Both the position numbers and the translations under genes were made by a program. The notes beneath the pieces are model-generated. The model made no database searches, was not told where the DNA came from, and saw only the letters and a list, made by a program, of their open reading frames with translations. A stretch of DNA of 64,000 bases from Pycnopodia helianthoides (taxonomy: Eukaryota > Echinodermata > Asteroidea > Forcipulatida > Asteriidae), in contig CM063249.1 in the NCBI GenBank assembly GCA_032158295.1, positions 13,000,078-13,064,077 of the forward strand. Reading direction: 5' to 3'. Position 1 is the first letter of the stretch, and every line of letters begins with the position of its first letter. Positions 13,101-23,977 of the stretch are shown here, in pieces.

Positions 13101-16100
13101 AAAAGTTCTTCCTAAATAATTTGTTTTCAATAATAAACTATTTAAGAGTTACTTAAGTAGTGGAGATGCTATAAAGCTTTCTGTATTTTTTTTATTTTTA
13201 TTGTTTCTCCGTTTGATGGGTGCCTCTTCGATATAATCTGAAACGTGTGGTTTTTGGTGTTGATGACGGCTGAATGTCTTTTGACTGGAACAATAATTCA
13301 TATCTGGAATCTGAGCGTGACTGTTGGTGTGTCTGTAATGATATTTATCTGCCAGTATAAACGAACAAACAAGCACAGAAATAAACAAATGAAATTAGAA
13401 GGGAATGCATGGCTTTGTGTATACCTTTACCACTCGTTGGCCCGTACCGTGGCCACCCTTGCCTGCCTTGCGTCTGTGCTCCAGTGCGGTATGAGCCTTC
13501 ATCACGCCGTCTCGTATCTTCTTAGTATTGGAAACGCTTGTCTTTTTTGATGCACTTCCGATCTTTTCGCTTTTCTTTTCTTGTGCAGGCGGTCTGGGTG
13601 GATGGAGAAAAAAAAGGAGACTTAAAGTGTGTATCCTCGACTCTTTATCACGAGTCAATATCGGTTTTTCGTTGGAAAAAAAAAGAAAGATTGTCAGACC
13701 CGACTCCGATGTGGAGTGCAATTACCCCACCCAGTCTTGTTTGATCCTGTACGACACTTTGAAGACCTTTTTTTCAAGCTTTATTCTTATTCAAAGTCTA
13801 GAACCGATATCTTGAATCCCCAGAAAGGTTCTTTCTATAGTTTCGTTTTGACCTCGTCAGAAAATACACCAAGGTCGTCCCACCAGCTTTACCCATCGCT
13901 CTATGCCCCCCCCCCCCCCCCCCACTTTGATTTGTGAATGATGGTCGTCCATACGTTGGCTTCAATAAAAACATTAACAAATTCGGGGGTGGGGACCGCT
14001 AGAATTGATCCACAATATACCTTGAGATAGATTTAGTGGACAAAACTCTTCGGTGCAGCCTAGCCGGTCGATTAGCCGCCCTTTGCCGGCTATCCGTCCG
14101 CGTAGGCTTCAATCGCTTCTTGTGGCTGAGTTTATGGTGTTGGCGTCCATGACTGCTGCGGTCATCTCGGCTGCGAGCTTTTTTCATCTTGAAGAAAACG
14201 GCAGAACGAAAAGTTTATTTAACACTGGAACCTTATTAAAGATCGTTGTCTTGGTGTGTAGTCATCTTGTTTCTTTCTCTCCTCCAATTCTTCATCGACG
14301 TCTTGACAGAGTGGTTTATATCATAGCTAGTGCATCTAATTCAAGTTCACGGTACATGAGTTGGGGGTGACATGTGGGTTCGCATCCCGATCGTGACACA
14401 CAATGTGACATTGGTGTTTTGTACCCTGACTTACTGACATGGCCGAGTACAACATAGATGAAGACGATTAAAACCAAAGGGAGGCTGGGAGGAAATTAGT
14501 ATGTTTCCTATAGCGCAACAATGGCCGTTTTCGAAACTTACGGCTTGGGCTTGGTCTTGGGCTCTTTCATTTATTGAGAAAGCGTGTGCTTCAAACAGCC
14601 AAGCTTAGGCCCAAGTCCAAGCCGTAGTTTCGAAAACGGCATTTAGTAGTATATGACCGTATTTGTAAACCTCTATGCATAGCGACGTCATTTGAGTCGG
14701 GCGCCCTTGCCTAGAGATCAAAAGGAGGTTGTTCATTGGCCAGTCCTGTCCTAAAATGGTAGCTGTATGACGTCAAGGTGTTTAAACATTACGAAGAGGA
14801 GGGCAGCGTTATAGGAAGATTGGTTGGCTCTTTGTTAAAGCCATTTACCTGAACTTGAGAAAGTTATGATGGAGAGTAACAAACCAACGCTTGTGCAAAA
14901 TCCCATCCGTTTATTTTGAAAGTGACTCAACTTTCCAAAAAGAACATCCATGTCGCTTCAATTACCATTTGCCGTCTTTCCTGCGTCAATTTCTCCAGAT
15001 GGATTTGCTTGATGTACTGGTGGTACTCGTTGAACTGTTTCAGACCACATTTCACCTGACAAAGACAATACAATGAAACATTCATGCATAAATAACTATG
15101 ACTATTCAGAGGCCATAGGAAAATCATGCTTTCAGCATTTAGAGAGTGATAACTTTCTAAACATTTTTATAAAACAACAAGTAAATGACTTTTAGGAAAC
15201 AGGTATTAGAGGCCACTGAAGGTGATTAAGTAACTTTTTAATCTCCCGAATAAAAGGGGTCATTTTGGGTCACTTATGTCCCGGATAGACTTTGATACTT
15301 TGCCCTTGGTCTGATGATAAAGGGGCGGGACGGAAAGAGTTGTATATTGGGGGATGTTATCGCCTTACTGGTGAGTTGGAGCACTTACCATTCCGCGGGG
15401 GGTGAGGAAGCCATTTTGTCTCAGGTGTGAGTACATCTTGGGGTGCGTGAAGAAGCCCCTCAGGTGAGGGTCGTGGAGGCTACTGTACATCGTGTCAAGT
15501 CCCTGGGGGCTGGGATCAAATTTCAGGCTGGTCGGAGTCGCGGACAACTGTACAAGCAGTCAACGAAAAGTGACTTGTTATTGGATGTTTGTGATCTTTT
15601 TTTTCATGTGGAAATGGAAAAGGGCGCGTTAATAATCATCAACATTTCCTCCGTCACACTGGGAGAAGTGAACAGCAAATGAGGATTTGTGCAGGATATC
15701 CTCTTATACTACTAGTCTTATTAGAGTCTTATTAGGCCTAAGGAGTTTGCAAAGTGCTCAACAGGGGCAGATGCAGAAGGGTTTTCAGGGACAAGGGCCG
15801 GAAACCACCCAGGGTTGGACGCTTAGCTAACCCTGCCTGGGATAAGACGTCACTCGTCAGCAGCGCATTGGAGACTGTGTGACGTCTAAAAATTGGATTT
15901 TAGCTCGGATTCTGCGTCAAAATTACCCATTTCTGGGTCAATTTGACACAGATTCCGGGTCACACTGACCCAGAGATGGGTCAAGCCCCTGGGGACCCTC
16001 GGAACCGGACAGTGTCCACGGCTACGGGCGAGGCCTTACGTTTTATGCCCGCGTCTCGTTTCAAACATAGTTTAGTTCATCCCTGTCTTGTCCAAGATTA

Positions 16101-16424
16101 ATTTCGCAAATCATGGAGTAAAAAACGCTGTGAACGTCATCTTTTGCTTAGTAAATTAAAACGTCATCTCGTACCCACCTTTTCGCACAAGGCTGTTGTG
16201 TACAACATGATCTTCCCAGTGGGTGCTCCCACCAATGGGATCTTACTGTGCACCGGAGTATCCAGCATCCAGGCAGGCACAGGGGGTCTCTCGACGGGGG
16301 CAGAACGCCGCGTCTTACGGCGCCGAGGCAGAGAAGATGAGCGGGATGATGGCGAAGGTGTTGCCGTGGCTTCAACAGCTGCCGTACTATGTGGTGCCCC
16401 GTGTTTGGTTTTTAATGCTTCCAT
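5487..16424 (-). CDS. Large acidic coiled-coil protein gene, ERICH3-like N-terminus (12 proposed exons)
   Basis: Twelve exons on the minus strand were linked by GT/AG junctions and compatible phases, except that the exon 6/7 join is unresolved. The product would be about 1,800 residues. It has a basic/Pro N-terminus, then a block with SSLHDPHLRGFF and HLRQNGFLTPRG, charged coiled-coil segments (RLDEEMEREKELERRK; EEQWERRENLHELQQ), and a very long Glu/Asp/Ser-rich tail with a His-rich stretch. The early block resembles the N-terminus of vertebrate ERICH3 (pattern Y-SL-D-HL-G-F, HL, G, T). I did not find the DUF4590 domain, so orthology is tentative. Exons 10-12 are open only in successive different frames, about sixteen shifts in all. 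The function is unknown; ERICH3 relatives are linked to cilia. Confidence 0.7.
7662..7831. mobile_element. Hairpin MITE, TTAAAGGGGCTG ends (intron 11)
   Basis: A near-perfect 170-bp palindrome. TTAAAGGGGCTGTGTCGTC at the left mirrors GACGACACAGCCCTTTAA at the right, with a short G/C-rich loop around 7738-7765. The TTAAAGG...CCTTTAA termini match other families in the window. It sits wholly in the intron between exons 12 and 11 of the acidic-protein gene. Confidence 0.8.
7914..9169 (-). CDS. Acidic-protein gene, exon 11 (frame-broken, His-rich)
   Basis: The acceptor GTGTGTGTGGACAG precedes ELEHEEKAHNIVATVLEG. Coding-like segments follow in shifting frames: KMEGTHKEERLRDK, ILLANVMDIFEEVEQEL with the His-rich HHNHHHEHHHHEEQHH, QTESECSTSSCSSSSSSESE, a 190-residue stretch with KVSINVTAAVLSADSLKAD, then SFEEELVTIDEAEG. 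The exon ends at an AAAG|GTGAGA donor. LKGCLSGAFATDLKEV and AKCLKDTLVRELSK may be a repeated motif. About five frame changes are needed. Confidence 0.6.
9495..10506 (-). CDS. Acidic-protein gene, exon 10 (frame-broken)
   Basis: The exon starts after a TTATCTCTAG acceptor in phase 0 and reads SLDYRQSPECRAEEQ and ADGSDEEEDNTKTQE. It stays open to about 10053. Coding-like acidic sequence then continues in other frames: DTEREEPGSDDDESGKDAAE, AEDDSWSDTDFWENES, EEDGEISEEIEQVTEK, LMDSGEVDDNEKQ, DEDAVSKPLNSTDQ and EVMEHQGMRG. The last of these meets an AAT|GTAAGC donor at 9489-9494. Composition is uniform across the breaks, so the frame switches look like single-base indels. Confidence 0.6.
10867..11045. 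repeat. Dispersed repeat, copy 1 (pair with 25555-25735)
   Basis: Shared blocks with 25555-25735 include AACACACTA, TTCCTCTTGT, a run of C then TAAAATCCT, GAATTCCTGAG-like text, and ATATTGAGCAC. It lies in the intron between exons 9 and 10. No terminal repeats or coding capacity were recognised. Confidence 0.5.
11120..11268 (-). CDS. Acidic-protein gene, exon 9
   Basis: 149 nt after the acceptor TCTCTTGGTGACAG and before a CCAAA|GTGAGA donor. It encodes KVLNGKLQDHEEQLGARL. The nearer ACAG at the TATTTACAG site was rejected because it breaks the frame. Confidence 0.65.
11396..11527 (-). CDS. Acidic-protein gene, exon 8
   Basis: 132 nt between a CTCTACTCAAG acceptor and an ATGG|GTAAGC donor. 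It encodes FEGIRDARAKLVAEREAI and ends RRHRRQM. Phases join correctly to exons 7 and 9. Confidence 0.7.
12189..12497 (-). CDS. Acidic-protein gene, exon 7 (coiled coil)
   Basis: This exon is open from near a GTGTCATTTCAG acceptor to a CCAC|GTGAGT donor at 12181-12188. An alternative CAAG|GTAGCC donor lies a few bases upstream and gives the same phase. It encodes LEEQWERRENLHELQQGHEA and KAEKVKVMRRRMAEAHRAK. The strong acceptor leaves one base too many for the phase of exon 6, so either a small exon, another acceptor or an indel is involved. Confidence 0.6.
12829..12945 (-). CDS. Acidic-protein gene, exon 6 (coiled coil)
   Basis: 39 codons, phase 0 at both ends, with a GTTTCTCAAG acceptor and an AAG|GTAAAA donor. 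QLKKRLDEEMEREKELERR gives a clear charged coiled coil. Confidence 0.7.
13425..13593 (-). CDS. Acidic-protein gene, exon 5
   Basis: 169 nt after a strong pyrimidine-rich acceptor ending CCATCCACCCAG, followed by an AAG|GTATAC donor. The single leading base completes the split codon from exon 4. It encodes TKKIRDGVMKAHTALEHRRK and is basic and helical. Confidence 0.65.
14021..14187 (-). CDS. Acidic-protein gene, exon 4 (basic)
   Basis: About 55 codons with a TTTTCTTCAAG acceptor and a CTCAAG|GTATAT donor (phase 2). The product is strongly basic (SHKKRLKPTRTDSRQR). The acceptor is only moderate. Confidence 0.6.
14521..14642. repeat. Hairpin-forming inverted repeat (intron 3)
   Basis: GCCGTTTTCGAAACTTACGG at the left mirrors CCGTAGTTTCGAAAACGGC at the right. 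Imperfect GGCTTGGGCTTGGTCTTGGGC pairing continues inward. Loop near 14562-14580. This may be a small foldback element. Confidence 0.65.
14966..15055 (-). CDS. Acidic-protein gene, exon 3
   Basis: 30 codons with a GTCTTTGTCAG acceptor and an ATG|GTAATT donor, phase 0 at both ends. It encodes FNEYHQYIKQIHLEKL and is predicted helical. It continues the ERICH3-like block, where family members have a helix with the pattern H-KYI. Confidence 0.7.
15389..15547 (-). CDS. Acidic-protein gene, exon 2 (ERICH3-like block)
   Basis: 53 codons lie between a TTGTACAG acceptor and an ATG|GTAAGT donor. The exon encodes GLDTMYSSLHDPHLRGFF and then HLRQNGFLTPRG. This spacing matches the conserved N-terminal block of ERICH3-type proteins. 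It is the best identity clue in the gene. Confidence 0.75.
16179..16424 (-). CDS. Acidic-protein gene, exon 1 (start)
   Basis: This exon holds the proposed start codon at 16422-16424 and 82 codons. It is rich in Ser/Pro/Arg (SPSSRSSSLPRRRKTRR) and ends with KIPLVGAPTGKIMLYTTALC. A GTGGGT donor follows at 16173-16178, in phase 0. This Met is the first in the open frame. The 5' UTR and promoter were not identified. Confidence 0.6.
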
Positions 16425-17937
16425 TGGATTTTTTTAGTGAGAATATGCACTATGACTTTTGTTTGAAGAAGATTCGTCGCATGTGCTCTTTAATTCGGCT
16501 TACCTTGTTTAAACTTTACTGAACTTTCCAAAGCTCGCTGACAAGGCCGGGAGCAAGGCCTGTCGGATTGTTACCAGGCAGTATGTTACATCTTTTTTCA
16601 GAAGCCATCAACGAATCGTAAAAAAGAGTAGGCCTACAATTTTTCTTGGGATACATTTTTTTCCAAGCATGTCTGATTTTTGAAAAAAATATCCTGTGAA
16701 GAAATAACTTTGGATAGAATATGCTGTATTGCGTCGAGCGTCCAAAATGGAAGATGAATTAAAACGCACAGCGCGATGTAATCGTGGATGGATACAGAAA
16801 TGTATTTTTTGATTGGACGCTGGCGTCCGTTGTTAGTATCGCGCGTCCAAACAGGAGGGCCGGTTGGGGATTTTGGTGGTTGAGAGTCTGGAGGAGGATC
16901 GGGAAAATACAGAGAAAATGTCCCCTTAACCTGGCCGACATCTTCTGGAAAGTACACTTTTGAAAAAAATAACGATGAAGGTCTTTAAACGAAAAAAGTA
17001 TTTTTCGTCGTGTGCCCGGAAGAAGGGCGTAAGGCTGTACGCGCTTCTTCCAGTCACACAAAGTACTTTTTTCCAGTAACAAAAGGCCGTAAGCAATAAA
17101 AAGGCTCCTGACAACAACCTAAGTGGTATCGCTGTTGCCTTTTTGTTTCTAGAATTACCCTCAAAGAGATGCAGAATTTAACCTTCCTATGATGACTAAT
17201 GCAAGGTAGAAAATCAAACTTTCACACCCAGTTTTCTTGAAACACAATTTTGCACATTATTACCATATGCCCTTTCTCCGGTAACTTTTTGTGAGGCTAC
17301 ATCCTTCTTCTACGCTCACGACGATTTGATAAAATTGTACACAATCATCATCATCAGGCTGATTCTTTGTTGGAGAAAGCCCTCTCTCCGTCAATTTCCG
17401 TTCTCTTCTGTCAGCAACTACTGCGTCAAGCTATTGCCGAGTGAATATAACGCGGTGATTTAATTTCTTCTGCTCCCTTTTTTGTCTCTCTCTCTCTCTC
17501 TTCTTCTCCTGCCTGCCCTTGGTTGCAATTCTATGAGTTTATTGGTCCATCTGTTGTCTTGCCTTCTTCTTAAAGTGCCTTGCCGTTGCCCCCCTCCATT
17601 TCCTTGATCTTCTGTTGTACGATATATTTGACTTTTATTTATTTATTTATTTGTTTTGTCTGATGCGCGTGTCTCACTTTGTCCCGTAATGATACATTGT
17701 GACTTCTCCTCCTCCAGCTCGCTGTGTTGTTATCAATAATGTGTTCAGTGTCTTCTGTAAAACATCTGACAACATTTTAGGCCCCGTTTTCGTAAATTTA
17801 TATATAGGACCTACTTTTATTTTCTCATACAGTTTTATCATGTGGAATGTTCCTTTTATTGACTTGTTTGTTTGCCAGTGTAAAGTGTAATACAATAAAT
17901 ATCAGTCACTCTTGTATTCACTACAATTGTACAAGTC

Positions 17938-17978
17938 TTTGGTACCATAGAGAAAGGACCTTTCTCTATTGGTACCAA
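17938..17978. repeat. Short perfect hairpin
   Basis: TTGGTACCATAGAGAAAGG is mirrored by CCTTTCTCTATTGGTACCAA with almost no loop. No element ends or gene context explain it. Confidence 0.6.
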
Positions 17979-18823
17979 GTCGACCCAAATCATACAATGA
18001 GGCCAGATTTTAAAGCAAATGGGGGATTCATTAAGGCACATTAAAATTAATACAACATCAACGCTTGATTTGGCGGATAAAATATTCTTTTAATCAATAC
18101 TGTAATTACAACTTATATATATTCAACAGAATGTAATAATGCATATTATATTTAACTCCAGTACATACTAAAGAAATAAAAATGGCCTACAACACATTTC
18201 GAAAAACGTAACATTAAAATATTCATTCATAGATTATAGCCACTGCACTGATTTAATAATGATTTCAAATAATGATTCAACAAAACAAAAGTTTTGTCAT
18301 ACAACATTTTTATAATAATACATCCTTTGCTAATACACCAACAAATACAATCAATTAAGGGCCTATATAATGTACCTCATTTCAATCTATTGCTTAAAAA
18401 ATTGTGTAGCTTTTCACCGTTCACGCAATCATAATTCATACTGGACAACTCTGCAAATTATGCTTAGCAGAATAAGGCTACCAGCCGAAATACCATGTCA
18501 CATGTAATACCTGTGACTGGTATCCTGCTGGTTCTTGCTAAGCAGAAACAAATATTTTAGTCTGCTTCAGCAGCTCCATGGCATTGGGCCCTGATTATCT
18601 TGGAAAAAACTACGTGCATAATTTGGCTTTTTGTTTAAATTGTTATAATTATGTTCATCAAATGCAAGGGAGTTGTCATTTTGTGCACAAAATAACATTA
18701 TATTATATTTAAGAAAGCTCCTGTAGCTGCTTGTGAAAACATTTCGAGGTTTGCTTTTAAATGCTTTATTTTTTTTTACCAGAGTTGACAGTCGCGTGAC
18801 AAGCCATTAAGTACATTTTATGA

Positions 18824-19000
18824 TCGATGGAGCCCAAAACTCCCAATAGTTCCCTCGCAATGGCCGCCATCATTGATGAAACGTGTACGTGTGAAAGGCT
18901 GTCATTGGCTGAGAGTTGTACGCAGCGCGTACACGCGTGCACGTTTCCATTGTCTTGTCATCAAAGATGGAGGTCACTGACGTCATGTCCAATCCATCTA
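18824..19000. mobile_element. Short inverted-repeat element (GCCGCCATC family)
   Basis: GGCCGCCATCATTGATGAA faces TCATCAAAGATGGAGGTCA, and the right end is CAATCCATCTA. Relative of 3465-3607, 22158-22324, 30434-30584 and 54291-54424. Confidence 0.6.
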
Positions 19001-19224
19001 TTAGCCCTTCCCATTATGCTAATTACATTCACACATGCGTGCAGACACTACTGGTTGGCAAACGCCATGAGTTGTGCACTAGGCAGAATGCACAAACGGT
19101 ATGGGCCACACCACCATCAGCCCCGTACAAAAAGGCCAATGTTCCCTCATTTAGCCAACCAGTAGTTTAGTGCCAACACACAATGTGTAATTTACATATT
19201 TCATGGGAAAGGGTCTAGTTGGAA

Positions 19225-20220
19225 TATCATCTTCCTTATTTGAAGTCTCTTCCCCCAATTAGGGTATAAATGGCACCTCGATCGAGTACCCGTTAGGTTA
19301 AAATACACCTGCACATTATTTACTCAAAACGCATCCACCACACGGAAACACAACATGCATACAGAATGATGGAAACCAAAAACTACACCAATTAAGATAC
19401 TCTCTTCCTGATTGGAAGTCTCTTACCTAATAAGGGTATAAAATAACTACCTTCAATTCACATGCCATAATAGATAGAGTTTTAGCATGTATGACGTAAA
19501 TCGGCCATCTTTACGGGCAGTTTAGAACAAATAGTCGTGCGTTTCGTGTGAGAACGGTGTGCAACACGCGCGCATTTCACGAAACTAGGATTGGTCAGTG
19601 AGCAACGCGGCTGCGTTAATAAGTTGAGCGTTGACGCACCTGCAAGCCAAAATGCAATTTGCCCGTAAAGATGGCGTCTACTGGGAACTATCTATAATTT
19701 ACTCAAATCGCATCAACCAAATGAAACACAACATGCATAATACAGGACTAATAAACTATGCCACGTGATATACTTTTTACCTTGATTGGAACCCTCTTCC
19801 CCCACAGAGGGTATAAACGATACCTCAATTGGGTGACCAATGCGTTAAAATACACCTGCATGAACAACAACATGCATAATACTGGACTGATATACTTTTT
19901 ACCTTGATTGGAACCCTCTTCCCCCTCGAGGGTATAACTGATACCTCAATTGGGTGAACAATGGGTTAAAATACACCTGCATGAACAACAACATGCATAA
20001 TACTGGACTGATATACTTTTTACCTTGATTGGAACCCTCTTCCCCCATCGAGGGTATAAACGATACCTCAATTGGGTGACCAATGGTTAAAATACACCCG
20101 CATGAAAAACAACATGCATAATACTGGACTGATATACTTTTTACCTTGATTGGAACCCTCTTCCCCCATCGAGGATATAACTGATACCTCAACTGGGTGA
20201 TTAAAATACACAGTATGAGT
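19225..20220. repeat. 121-bp satellite array with a nested element
   Basis: GATATACTTTTTACC recurs at 19768, 19889, 20010 and 20131 (121-bp spacing). Each unit also carries TGGAACCCTCTTCCCCC, GGGTATAA and AACATGCATAATACTGG. Diverged units lie to the left from about 19225. The array is split by an inverted-repeat element at 19471-19696. Confidence 0.8.
19471..19696. mobile_element. Short inverted-repeat element inside the satellite
   Basis: TAGATAG and GGCCATCTTTACGGGCA at the left mirror TGCCCGTAAAGATGGC and CTATCTATA at the right. It interrupts the 121-bp array and so is younger than the array. Confidence 0.65.
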
Positions 20221-21270
20221 CTCAAAATGCATCCACCACATGATACACAACATGCTTAGTGTACAAAGTTCAAAAAGCTTCCCTGAAAATTGCAATAAAA
20301 TTCCAAGGCACTTACAAAGTTACATACACCAAACTCAGACTGCAACTGAACGCTTTGAAACATTGAACCATATGAAACATAAATAGAGTACTCGTCTATT
20401 TTCCAGTAATCCTGCGAGTACAAACATGACTGAAAACTGTACACTGAGTTGTGATAACTGAATAATCTTAAAGAATGTATTACCTTAACATATAAAAGTC
20501 TAAATGGATAATGCTTCCATTATAATTTACATGTATTTCATGTATTATTTTTGTTTGTTTTTCATTTATATTTAAGCATTTTTGTCTTGTTTGTTTTGTC
20601 TACTTGATAGAGTTTTGTTTGGTTTGTTTGGTTATGTTTTTGTCAAATATTTTACCTGCCTCCATTTTTTATAACCCTTTTTATTGTATAACTGTACAGT
20701 GCAAATTCAATAATACTGTAGGCCTACATTATTTAATGCTTTTACTTACTTTATAAAAGTAGGCAAAAGTTGCTTTGCTCAGAAAAAAAATCTGATTGCA
20801 AAAACAGTGTAGCTGCAAAAATTCAATGCGTTTTGGCTGTGCTTGTTAATTCTGCTTAGCTAATGAACTCATTAAGCAAAATCTTTAGTTGAGCAGCTTT
20901 ATGATTTTGGGTCGTGGTATTGGTTGTAGACTCTGAAGGGTAATTGGTAGCTGTGACCTTATTTGACCTCATCAATAGAGGATGTATAATAGAGTTACAT
21001 ATAAGTCTATGGAGCAATATCGTTAAGGTCAAGTGAGGTCGCATCTACTGGTTACCTTTTAGAGTCTTACCAGGTAAATTCATTGTTCTCAGAAATGTGT
21101 ACATGCTCAGAACTACGATGCAATGGAAATTTACTCGATATGTCTGCTGCCACCTAGCATGCCAAAGTATCCATTGTTAAGAAAACGACCACAGCTTGAC
21201 TTCACAAAGCACTAAGATTGGTTTGTATTATGACATCACACTTTGCTTATGCTCTTTGTGAAATTGAGCC

Positions 21271-21793
21271 CTGGGCTCGAATTCACAAAGAGCTAAAATT
21301 GATCTTAACTGAAATCTATCTTAGCTGCTAAGCGAAGTGTGATGTCACAATACAAATCACTATGGTAATCACGGATAACTCATCTTAAAGGAACATTACA
21401 GAATTGGGTAATTGTAAAATATACTTTTGATCACAGATTTACATAAAACTTACACGGTCTAATGATGATGATAGTAGAAAACATCCCTAGAACATTTCTG
21501 TCTGAAATGCTATATTTGATGAGAAAAAAAATCAAACTAATTTCCGATTGGAGTTTATCGCTCATGAGCGTTTTATTCATGCATTGTATAACACATGCAA
21601 ATTTGTAAACGGTTTTGCACTATTTTCTCGTGACCCAGATGGCCGATCGATCTCAAACTTCTACAGGTTTGCAGTTTATGTATATGGTGGATTACATAAA
21701 GTGCTTACACTGCCAGCAACTGTTTTGTTAGCAAAAAACAATTCTGTAATGTTCCTTTAAGATGACTCTTAGTGTTTATTAAATCGAGCCCTG
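21271..21793. mobile_element. CTGGGCTCGA-ended element interrupted by a TTAA element
   Basis: The left end CTGGGCTCGAATTCACAAAG and right end ATCGAGCCCTG are inverted. The 21385-21760 TTAAAGGAAC element splits it. ATCTTAA and TTTAAGATGA at the junction fit insertion at a TTAA site. Confidence 0.6.
21385..21760 (+). mobile_element. TTAAAGGAAC MITE (family A), copy 1
   Basis: Starts TTAAAGGAACATTACAGAAT and ends TTCTGTAATGTTCCTTTAA. It carries the internal marker GACCCAGATGGCCGATCGAT. Inserted in the 21271-21793 element. Non-coding; the long open stretch across it is chance. Confidence 0.8.
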
Positions 21794-21977
21794 CTCCCAT
21801 TTTCATAAAGCTGCTGAGTTTGAAAATCAGCTTATCACAGAAAAAGACCTCGCTTAGTAGAAATGGGTAACCGGCTACCAAATATCATTTTTCATTTTTT
21901 TTGTGACTGGTTTCCTACAATTGGTTTTAGCAAATAAATATGTCAAGCACTATCTTCTTTATAAAGTTGGGACCATG

Positions 21978-22340
21978 CAGGGCCCAATTTCAACGAGCTG
22001 CTTTAGCACAAAACGTAGCTGAGCACAAAACAACTTTTGCGTACAAGAACAAAGTTACCAGCCAAAACACCAAATAAAAAACACCACCTGTGACTGGTTT
22101 CCTGCTTATGCTTGTTTCCCGAAAAACTTATTTAGCTACATTTTCTGCTTAAGCTGCTATAGATTGATTGCAATACGCGTCATTGACCGCCATCTTTGAT
22201 GTAAAACGATGGAAAAGTGCACGCGTGTATGCGCTATGCATGACTCTCAGCCAATGATAGCTCTTCACGCGTGCACAATTCATCAAAGATGGTGGTCAAT
22301 GACGCGTATTGCAATCCATCTATATGAAATTGGGCTCAGG
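21978..22340. mobile_element. CAGGGCCCAATTT-ended element with nested insert
   Basis: The left end CAGGGCCCAATTTCAACGAG mirrors the right end ATGAAATTGGGCTCAGG. The 22158-22324 GCCGCCATC-family element is inserted near its right end. The same family occurs at 59703-59989. Confidence 0.6.
22158..22324. mobile_element. Short inverted-repeat element (GCCGCCATC family), nested
   Basis: The ends TATAGATTGATTGCAATACG and CGTATTGCAATCCATCTATA are inverted repeats, and CGCCATCTTTGATG faces CATCAAAGATGGTGG. This is the most complete copy of the family in the window. It is flanked by TA. Confidence 0.7.
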
Positions 22341-23498
22341 TAGACATTGAAGTTTCCTGAGAGATTTTGAGAGAAAATATTGAATACTCTGCACCTTTTG
22401 AAATAATATATTACTAAGATTTTGATTCTCATTCAAGGAACCAAATAAAGACAACGTACTTTGACTTAAAGAGTTTAGCATAAACTTTACAGTTTTGGGT
22501 GGCGGTAATTGGCAACTTTGATTGCATAACAAAATGAAACAATATTAAAATACTAAGAATCTCTAAAAAATAATATGAAACATTTGCATACTGAGCGCAT
22601 CTAATGGTATATATTTGTTCAAATGATTAGCAAATTTATTTCAGCCGACTAACTGTTTTAATAAAAACCTGTTTAACAGGTTGGCACGAGCCTGTCACAT
22701 TTACTATAATAATAACAGCATTATCAACAAATTTATATTTTAATAAATATTTCAACTTCCTATATTTACAGACATAAGTCCAGTTTACTTTGTAAAAGAT
22801 TAAGAAGTTCTGTTGCTAGAGAAACTCTCAACAGCTTAAACTGAAAGATAACACACACAGTTTGACATATTGACAGTAAAAAAGTTTAAATCCTACAGAT
22901 TGACAGTAGATTTAGTTGTACACTGAACAAGTTCACACAACTTCTTGTGATTTTTGACGATCGGGTCACACTGTTTTCAAATAGGGTGACAGGATTTCTG
23001 TTGGGTTTTGCATTTCACATCAAATGGTCTAAGACAGTGCAACCAAATTTCGTGTGGCAAATTGTCTTGAGAATTGAGCCCTCCCCCCTTAGCTCAAAGA
23101 ATATGACTAAATTTAGTGCCCCACGTCAAAAACAGGCTGTTCTCGGAAATTGTGAAATGGCATTAAAAGTACAGACTACTGAAACATACAACCATGGTAT
23201 CAATGTGATGAAATGTCCTAAACTTCTAATGGTTGAAAATACTTACCTCATAGAGGCCCATAATTAGGTGAAGCTCTAATATTGTACAAATATTAGATGC
23301 ATATGAGTGCACTGTTGCAGAGTGTTTTTAGGTGAAATTTGGACTACTCCATTTGTAAATGGAAAAGCCAGCTTTCACAGAGTGAAAGTGCATGAATGAA
23401 ATGCATTCAATGTTTGTTTTATATAACTCAAGTAATGAACCACAAGGGAAACTGACTGGGTAAATTTCAAATGGTTTGGGATTGAACAAAGAAAAATT

Positions 23499-23570
23499 GA
23501 CTAGAGCGGGATTTGAACCAACGACCTCGGATTAACGTACCGGCACTCTACCAACTGAGCTATCTAGCCC
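23499..23570 (-). repeat. tRNA-like repeat, copy 2
   Basis: Nearly the same sequence as 1189-1261, including the TAGCTCAGTTGGTAGAG block and the flanking AGAAAAATTGACTAGAG and TATGTTGGCGGTCTCCC. One base is missing in the anticodon-side stem relative to copy 1. It is a dispersed tRNA-derived repeat. Confidence 0.6.
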
Positions 23571-23977
23571 TATGTTGGCGGTCTCCCTATTTTGTCAATA
23601 TCTTTGTTGGGGGTGCCAGTCAGAAGCCGTGCAACCGTTAACTGCCATGTAGCCAGGGATCACACCCAAGTTTACGATACAACTCGCGTACATATCCTGC
23701 TCATTTGAATTTTGTTAACAATAAACACAACACAGACACAGAAACTTGTCCACCCCACACTCTGAAAATGCTTAACACCCTTTCTAAACATCATGGATGA
23801 CTCTATGTAGGCACCAACCTTGTCCGCTGTGACTGCGTCGTTTGGACAAACGGGCGGGTAACACTTATTTTGGAAACGACACTGCGAAGCAATCCAACTA
23901 ATATCCATAATGGATGGGCGCCTGTCCAATATTAAAAATTTTTGGAGCGGCGCAGCAGTAAATACATGGCAACATAA

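Noticed and set aside
21548..21760. Small protein beginning MEFIAHERF
   Set aside because: It lies inside family A MITE copy 1; other copies of the element do not keep the frame.
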